DNA of 64,000 nt from Atrina japonica (Eukaryota; Mollusca; Bivalvia; Pterioida; Pinnidae). A model generated the notes under the pieces. The model searched no databases. It was not told the DNA's origin and saw only the letters and a program-made list of their open reading frames with translations. Numbering within the stretch: the first letter of the stretch is position 1; every line of letters starts with the position of its first letter. Made by a program: the position numbers and the translations under genes. The DNA lies in assembly GCA_030159075.1 (NCBI GenBank), contig BROG01000296.1, positions 248,001 to 312,000 on the forward strand, in the 5' to 3' direction. Below are positions 53,401 to 62,400 of the stretch, piece after piece.

Positions 53401-56400
53401 CAGGGGTAGATGAGTCTAAAAAAGTGTAAACATAATTTGGTTTTACAACTATGGACAATTAAATTTATATAGCTTATGTAAGTGTCTCATGATGGCTCTG
53501 ATGTTGGTAAATGGGGAAAAAAATGGGTGTACCCAGACAAAATCCACATGCCCAAGCTGATGACCCCCCATGGCTTCCATCCCACATACTCCCCTGCCCA
53601 ATCCAAGGATCGAACCTGGATCACAGTGTTGGGAATCTAGTATGTTGTCTAAACACCCTAACATCTAAAAGTAAAGAGTGCTACTTGAAAATGCAAAAAA
53701 ATTTTCCACATGAAATTAAACAACTAACTATACAGTAATTGGACAAAGGTTTATGAACACAAATTTTATATAATTATTTACTAGATATTCAAATCCACAA
53801 ACATGTGTTTTCAAGAATTTACGCCAAGATTAACCTCTCGGGAAATAAATGTGATTAACAGTATAAATCGGAGGAAGAACGATGACACTGGAACCGCGAT
53901 CCTGCACTCAACCTAAAAAGAAGAAGAGAGGTTACAGGTCAAGATGGGGTTGTGTCCCTTAGTACAGTTATGTGGGTTACTGTGTCACCTTGTAAACTTT
54001 GTTATTTTGCAGATCAACATCCCAGCACAAACGGAGCATGTTCATTGGTTGACATTTTCGCCAGTGGAAGATCACTTCTACAGGAGACAGTATGGAACTA
54101 GTGTACAAGACTATATGAAGGTTAGTTAGAATATCGACCCTTAGTGGGGTTACAGATAAGTATATCAGTGTTGCTATGGCGATAGTGTGTGGTTATGGGT
54201 AAGATTTTAATTTTTTAACTGATTTTGAATTTATGTCTAATTTAATAGACCTGTGACTTGTTTTTGCCAAATACTTGGGATGGAATAGTCATAATTTCAT
54301 ACCTGAGTATCGTACAGACCACAAAATAACAGAAATTGTCGTAACCCATTGACAGGAAATGCTTAAAGGAATTACCATAACCTGCAGGTTAAATTGGCAA
54401 TGATGAAGACTTGATAATGAAATTCATCGAGAACAAAAAGGAGGTTACAGGATTTGTGTTTGTCGTTACTTCCACATAACCTGAACTATCGCTCCTGTGT
54501 TATTTTGTAGTCTGTGGTATGCTCTTCGACTTTTGCATTGGACCAGTCTAATTTGGTCTTTGGGGATGGAAGGTTTGATTGACAACAAAAGATTAAACCA
54601 TTTGACTTTAAATTTTTCATACAGTCAACTTCACATTTGTAATCTTCTATTGCAGAAATTGAGTAAATGGAATGATACCACTGTGAAACTGAGCAGTTTA
54701 GATAGACATACCCTGAGCCAGGTAAAATTATAGTACTTCCATCTTGTCTCAAAATTGGAATGATAAAACATCATAAAATATATAATTTCTACCATAATTC
54801 ATGTTGTTTGATACATCACAATTGAAACGCAGCTGGAGTTGATTAACCATCAGTTAAACAACAGTTGGGGATGAAAGTTTTGTAGCGATTTTTAAAAAAA
54901 TTTTTTATCGAATTATAAAATAGACTCTTTAACTGTAATGGTGGTCCTGTGACTCAAAGTTACAGGACCGCAGTTAGAGTTAAAGGGTCTATTATACAAA
55001 ATAAGACTTGATATCTATATCATACAAGATACAGAGATTACCATTTCATCATTTTTGAGATATCTTATGTATTTTTTCTGTTTTTTAATAGTTGATGTAT
55101 CCGCTGCTGAGGCTGAGACAGGCCTGCTGTCATCCACAGGCAGTTAGGGGAGAGTTTGTACCTCTACATTTGAATAGAAGGTAAAGGTCAATGTATGCAT
55201 GTACACATAACTGACTGACTCAAAGTGATCTGATTAGTAAGGTGTTACAGTGGAACCTTGCTGTTAAGACCACCTAAGTGACTGACTCAAAGTGATCTGA
55301 TTAGTAAGGTGTTACAGTGGAACCTTGCTATTCAGACCACCTAACTGATTGACTCAAAGTGGTCTGATTAGTGAGGTGTTACGGTGGAAGCTGGCTATTC
55401 AGACCACCTAACTGACTGACTCATAGTGATCTGGACCCAGTTGCACAACAGGTTGTTTAATTTAACGTGAAGTTAACCAATGTTAAACCAATGGGCTGAC
55501 TGTACGTTAAATTTAACGATGTTTTGTGCAACCAGGTCCTGATGAATGAGGTGATCTCTTAAGTGAGATGGTCATAATGTGAGGTTTCACTGTATGTGTT
55601 TGGATCTAGTGGGGCAAATAATGAGCTGATATTGAATTTCTTAACACCAGATTTGTGCATTCAGTGATGAATTGCATTACAGTGGAACCTTGCTATTAAG
55701 CCACTTATCTGACTGACTCAAAGTGGTCTGATTAGTGAGGTGGTCTTTCAAGTGAGGTTCTATACTTCTTAATTATTTATGAAGAGACTGAAAACTTGTG
55801 GTCTGAAATGCGAGGTGGTCTTTAGACGAGGTTCCACTGTATTTTGTTTACCACACACTAAGCAGACGGAGTAGCTCAGTTCATACAGTGTCAGATCTTC
55901 CAACATGAAGGTGCTTGGTTCGATCCCTGATCACGCCTGTTTTTTTTCAGAGGTGAATTTTCATCACCTGTCCGCACAGCTCTATGCTTAGATGGAGGGT
56001 ATAATAGTTAAGGATATGCAGTTTGACACGTCTGTCAGATTGTACAAGTGTAGCGGCACTTAAAAAGCCGTTGGAAATACGGACCACTCAAGATAGGACA
56101 CAAACACACACTAGACATCTCTCCCTGACTTGTATAGATAAGTGGCAAGGGCTTTAAGTAGTAACGCCGCTCGTTAAATCAAGCCTAAGCACGCAGGTGA
56201 CTTTACACCAAGGTTTTTTTATTTTTGAAGTGGGTCGAGGAGAGAGAGTATGAGTTAAAGGTCCCAGATTCAGACTTTCTGAAATGCATCGTAATATTTC
56301 ATATTTCTGCCATAAGCCATGTGTATTTTATTGTACTGTTACAGTGCAATGACGATGGAGGACTTGCTAGAGTCGTTAACCAAGAAGGCTAAAATAGAGT

Positions 56401-59400
56401 GTGAAGAGGCACACAGACAGCTTGTGGCAGCATATAATGGTCTCGCTGGCTGGCACATCATCAAAGAACAGGTACGTCTTAATTATAGGTACAAAAGTGA
56501 CATACTTATTGTCTACAGGTACTAAGCAATTACAAATATGTGTACAGTATACCTGGACATTTTCGCTGTTTACCCCAAAACACAATTACGTAGTTTTTCT
56601 ACTTTTACTACTTGTACTTAATGTACAATAACAAATAAGAGCTATACACAGGTATAAAAAAATCTTATATTCCTATATATTTTGTGAAAGTGAGGTCAGG
56701 TCTAATTCATGTACAAATAGTAAGGTTGAGTTAATCAATTGCAATTGAAAAAAGTACCAAACCTGGGTTTCTCAAGCAATTTTCACAAAATATATATAGG
56801 AGTTTAAAAATGTTTATGCCTGTGTATATCTCTCTTTTGTCATTGTAGATCACTGTAAGTAGTAAAAATTGGGATAATAATTTAAAAAAAAAAACAAAAA
56901 ATTAATGCCCCTTTAATTTTCACTATTTTTGCCCTTAGATAAAAGGCCGAAAATAACTAGGAAATCAGATTAACCCCCCCTTTTTTTCATTTTGAGATTA
57001 AAAAATTATTACAATACCGTTAAAACCCGTGTAATTTTTGCACTTTTTAGCTCACCTGGCCTAAAAGGCCATGTGAGCTTTTGCCATCACTTGGTGTCCG
57101 TCGTTGTCGCCGTCCGTCGTCCGTCCGTCGTTAAAGATCAACTCCTCAGAAACCGCTGGGCCATTTGCAACCAAACTTTGTCACAACAGTCCTTGGGTGG
57201 TCTACTTTAAAAATTGTGTCCGGCATGTCCGCACCTAATCCAAGATGGCCGCCAGTGGGGATCATAGATTAACATTGGACCCCTATGGGAAAAATATATT
57301 CAAAGATATTTTTTCTCTGGAAACTACTGAGCCAATTAGAACCAAACTTGGTCATAGTAGTCCTTAGATGGTACCTTCTGAAACTGGTGTTTTTTTAAAT
57401 CTGCACCTAATCCAAGATGGCCGCCAGTGGGGAACATAGGTTAACATTGGACCCTATGGGAACAATATCAAAGATCTTTTTCTCTAAAACCCTTTAGCCA
57501 ATGGGAACCAAACTTGGCCACAATAGTTTTTGGATGGCCCCCTACAACATTATGGTTTTTGAGGGCCCTATCAAATCCAAGATGGCCGCCAGCGGAGAAC
57601 ATATTTTAACATTGGACCTTATGGGAAAATACGTTCAAAGATATTTTTCTCTGAAACTACTGAGCAAATTGGAACCAAACTTGGTCACAGTAGTCCTTAG
57701 ATGGTATCTTCTGAAACCAGTGTTTATTTAAGTCTGCACCTAATCCAAGATGGCCACCAGCGGGGAACATAGGTTATTATTGGACCCTATGGGAACAATA
57801 TCAAAGATCTTTTTCTCTAAAACCCTTTAGCCAATGGGAACCAAACTTGGCCACAATAGTCTTTGGATGGCCCCCTTCAACATTGGGGTTTTTGATTGCT
57901 ACACCGAATCCAAGATGGCCGCCAGGGTAAAACATATTTTAACATTGGACCTTATGGGAAAATACGTTCAAAGATATTTTTCTCTGAAACTAGTGAGCCA
58001 ATTGGAACCAAATATGTGTTATAGTAGTCCTTAGATGGTACCTTCTGAAACTGGTGTTTTTTTTTAAGTCTGCACCTGATCCAAGATGGCCACCAACGGG
58101 GAACATAGGTTAACATTGGACCCTATGGGAACAATTTCAAAGATCTTTTTCTTTAAAACCCCTAAGCCAATTGGAACCAAACTTGGCCGACAACAGTCTT
58201 TGGGTGGCCCCCTACAACATTGGTGTTTTTGAGGGCCACACAAAATCCTTATGGCCGTCAGTGGAGAAGATATTTTAACATTGGACCCTATGGGAATTGG
58301 TTCAAATTTAATTTACATATAAACAAAAATGATTTAGTTAATTTAACAGTTGCTGTACAAAAGTATGAATGCCCTCAGTATGATAGTGGTATGACAGTGT
58401 TATAATATCCTGTATGGGTTTTAAGAGATACCAGAGTGTCTAGATTTGATGTTGGTCAATTGGATTTATTTATTTTTCTGAATCTGACAAGTAAAGGTAT
58501 AATAATGCATATTGAAACAAATTCAGTTTTTCTTTGAAGTAGTTAACCTAGAATTAAAGAAACATGATGAGGCAATTATGTTAAAATGTATGGCATCAAA
58601 CTTAAACAAAAGTTTGTTAATGGGAATTCATAATTGCTCAAGTTCACATCAATATATATATAATAGAAAGACAGTGTCGGGATTGCAGGTATTATTTTGT
58701 CAATTTCTCTCTATATATTACCTCCCTTTATCATATATTTTTTTCACTTCCTGTCAGTGTTTTTTTTTGCTGGTAAGACTAAAAAGGTTGGATTTTAACT
58801 TGCCTGGAGTGAAGGGAAAAAGTTTCTTCCACCTGTGCCTGATGTTGCATCTAGTGATTAAGGAAATAAGGGGTCAAAATAGGCTAATTTACGTCTTGCA
58901 TCTACCTAGGTGAGCTATACAGGCTCCTGGGAGCCTCTAGTTTCACTTTAAATTGATATCCATAATTGGGAGTGCACACATTACATAGGTGTAGGAAAAT
59001 ATCAGTTTTCAGTCTATGTCCCACTGGTGGCATTTTTATTTTACATCTGGTGAAACAAATTTACGAGTAACATAAAAATAAATATTGAGAAAATGAACCG
59101 TTTTCATCATAGATAAACTAGACTGAATGTTCTTCCTGCCTGAGGCCGATTAAATCATTACTGACTAGATTTTGGATTTGATTAAAGATTGATAACATCA
59201 ACTCACATCATCTGCAGCTTGAAAGCAGTACTCGTTCTGCCTCGGGCCGATACATGATTGCGGGTGATTGCGAGTTGTGGCATTAAAGCTTCCAATTTAA
59301 TCATGTGGTAATACTTTCTTGACTTTCTGCTTGTTTCATCTGTTTATTTATTTGCCTTATTTATCTGGTATGAACTTCGTTTTGGCCTGCTTCTTTCTCA

Positions 59401-62400
59401 CAAAAATCAGCGTAGGTTCCAGCGGGACTCGAACCTACGCTGACCTGTAGTGAGAGACTTCACGGTTTAAAGCGCGATGCTCTAACCACTCTGCCACTGA
59501 GGCCCGAAGATATAGAGGACAGTCAGAGTTACTCTTATATAGCTACAGTGGAATCTTGTCATATAGAAATTGGATGAGTCGAAATTCCGGATATGTCAAA
59601 GTTGAATGGCCAGTCCCGATTTTTATGGATATAAAAATATGTTCATTAAAATTTTGGTTATTTCAAATTCTGGATATCTTGAAATAATAGAGTTGTTCTC
59701 TCATGAATTTTGAGGTAGCGAGATTCCACTCTATTTCTTTCTTCAGTACAAAGAGACAGTTGATAAATATAGGGAACAGGGACTCTCATATATATACATA
59801 TTTTTTTTTGCAGTATGTGGATGCAGTTGACAAATACAGGGACGTTCTTCGGTCGGTGGAAGAACACAAGGATCAACTGAGAACTGATGATCTTCAGCTC
59901 CTTCATGCTATGTATAATCTCAACGAGATCTTGAGCTCCAAACCTGAGGGCGTGGGTCCCACTCTGAGAGATGGTCAGCTGGAGGGTCAGGTAGAGTAGT
60001 TATTTTCGGCCTTTTATGCCAGAAAACATATTCATCCTGTCTAAAATTCATGGTCTCATTGATGGCATGTATGTACATATATTTCAGTTTTTCAGATTAA
60101 AAATTTCACTTTCATTTTAAATTCGCTCTCTCATCATGCTCATCTAAGGTTGAAAATGGTGAAAATTAAACAAAAGTGAAAATTTCCATGTATATGGTAC
60201 TTACTACAAGTCATACTTCCTGTGATTTGATGCAGTGGCACATCAAGTCATATGAAAAAATTATGACTTCATTTTCCAGTTAAACCTAGTTTTTCTCAGA
60301 TAATTCTTATTTTATTCCAGTTAAACCTAGTTTTTCTCTGATAATTCTTATTTTACTCCAGTTAAACTTAGTTTTTCTCTGATAATTCTTATTTTATTCC
60401 AGTTAAACCTAGTTTTTCTCTGACAATTCTTATTTTATTCCAGTTAAACCTAGTTTTTCTCTGATAATTCTTATTTTATTCCAGTTAAACCTAGTTTTTC
60501 TCTGATAATTCTTATTTTATTCCAGTTAAACCTAGTTTTTCTCTGATAATTCTTATTTTATTCCAGTTAAACCTAGTTTTTCTCTGATAATTCTTATTTC
60601 ATTCCTGTTAAACCTAGTTTTTCTCAGATAATTCTTATTTTATTCCAGTTAAACCTAGTTTTTTTCTGATAATTCTTATTTTATTTCAGTTAAACCTAGT
60701 TTTTCTCAGATAATTCTTATTTTACTCCAGTTTAACCTAGTTTTTCTCTGATAATTCTTATTTTACTCCAGTTAAACCTAGTTTTTCTCAGATAATTCTT
60801 ATTTTACTCCAGTTAAACCTAGTTTTTCTCTGATAATTCTAATTTTATTCCAGTGAAACCTAGTTTTTCTCTGATAATTCTTATTTTATTCCAGTTAAAC
60901 CTAGTTTTTCTCTGATAATTCTTATTTTATTCCAGTTAAACCTAGTTTTTCTCCTGAATTCAACATGTTCAAATAAGCTGCAGTTACAATGCATGTTTGA
61001 CCTTTGAAATACAACATTGTACAACGCCTCAAAATTTATCAATACTGCCATTTACCGTTTCTTGTTTCAAACAGGTTCAAGGTTTTTATTTTTGTTTTTT
61101 ATATGTCTGTTTAGATTGCAGAGCTGAAAGAGAAATACATGTTAAAAGCTAGAACTGTCGTGACCAATGTACAACATCATCTATTTCCAATTCAACGAGA
61201 TATACAAAATCTGAAAACTGAGGTATGATATTCAAGGCGGCGACAAAAATAGTTCAGCTTTGCACAGTTGCAGTAGTAATATCTTATTTGTTTCTATGTT
61301 GTAAGTTACGTGACTGTTCCCAAAGGGAGTCCCTTGGGCGAAACTGTTAGGTGACACAAGGGTTGTGCAGGAACATGTTCTCATTAGATCTCACTCAATC
61401 ACTGAGAATAGGATGGAGAACCCAAAAAAATGAAGTCGAACATGAGGATGAGCAATAATTGCAATGTTATTGGTTTGTCATGTTTGTTCTTCTCACTCCT
61501 GCTAAAAAGACGGTGTGAAAATTTGTTCCAAGAACAGTATTCCAGGTAGATATTCTTCGCATTTAGGTGAGCTTTCTTACTCAAGAACAGTATTCTAGTG
61601 TCAAGAATATCTTGCCCAAAAACACTCTAAGTTGATGCACAAACACTGATGTTACAGTGTATTTCTGGTTTCAGATTTAACGCTATACAACTTTGCCCTT
61701 CAAATATTGACCCTTGAAAATGAGAAAGGATTGTGGGTTAGAGATGCTATCTCGCCCATCCCACTCAAGGGACTTGGCCCCAAGTTACTGTTTTGGGATT
61801 TTTTGAAAAAGGAACTTCATGGACAAGCAAATTTTAGGGTAGATGCCAACCATTAACAGATACAGCTGAATTATTACAAATTTTAGTTCGTTTTCCGCAT
61901 TGCAATTTATCTTGATCACATTCCGTAAAATCATGTTTCTGGGATTAAATTTCTATTTGGTCCAGTTTGGACAGGTAATTCTCTTATAATACTATTTCCT
62001 GTAAGGAAAAAAACACTTCAAGTATTTTCATAACGTGCTGGAAATGTTTTGGCAGATGACGTGCAGATGTAGCATAGAGGGAAGTCAAAATGGCATTATC
62101 GTTGAACAAATGGAAGATTTGGGTGTAATTTTCTAGTATTACCTTAATGGCAGGAAAATTTTCTTAAACAATTTGATTAAGGAAATTATCTCAATACTAG
62201 GGTTTTATGTGCCAATGGGCATGAAGAGGATAGGTGGGGTGAGGTAGGTGGGTACTAGATCTTTATGTGGCAGTGGGCACAAAGAGGATAGGTGGGGTGA
62301 GGTAGGTGGGTACTAGGGTCTTATATGATAGTGGACACGAAGAGGATAGGTGGGGTGAGGTAGGTGGGTACTAGGGCCTTATGTGCCAGTGGGCACGAAG

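Noticed and set aside
57501..58034. Repeated MGTKLGHNS-type ORFs
   Set aside because: Translation of the tandem core of a pearl-like element; frames change between units.
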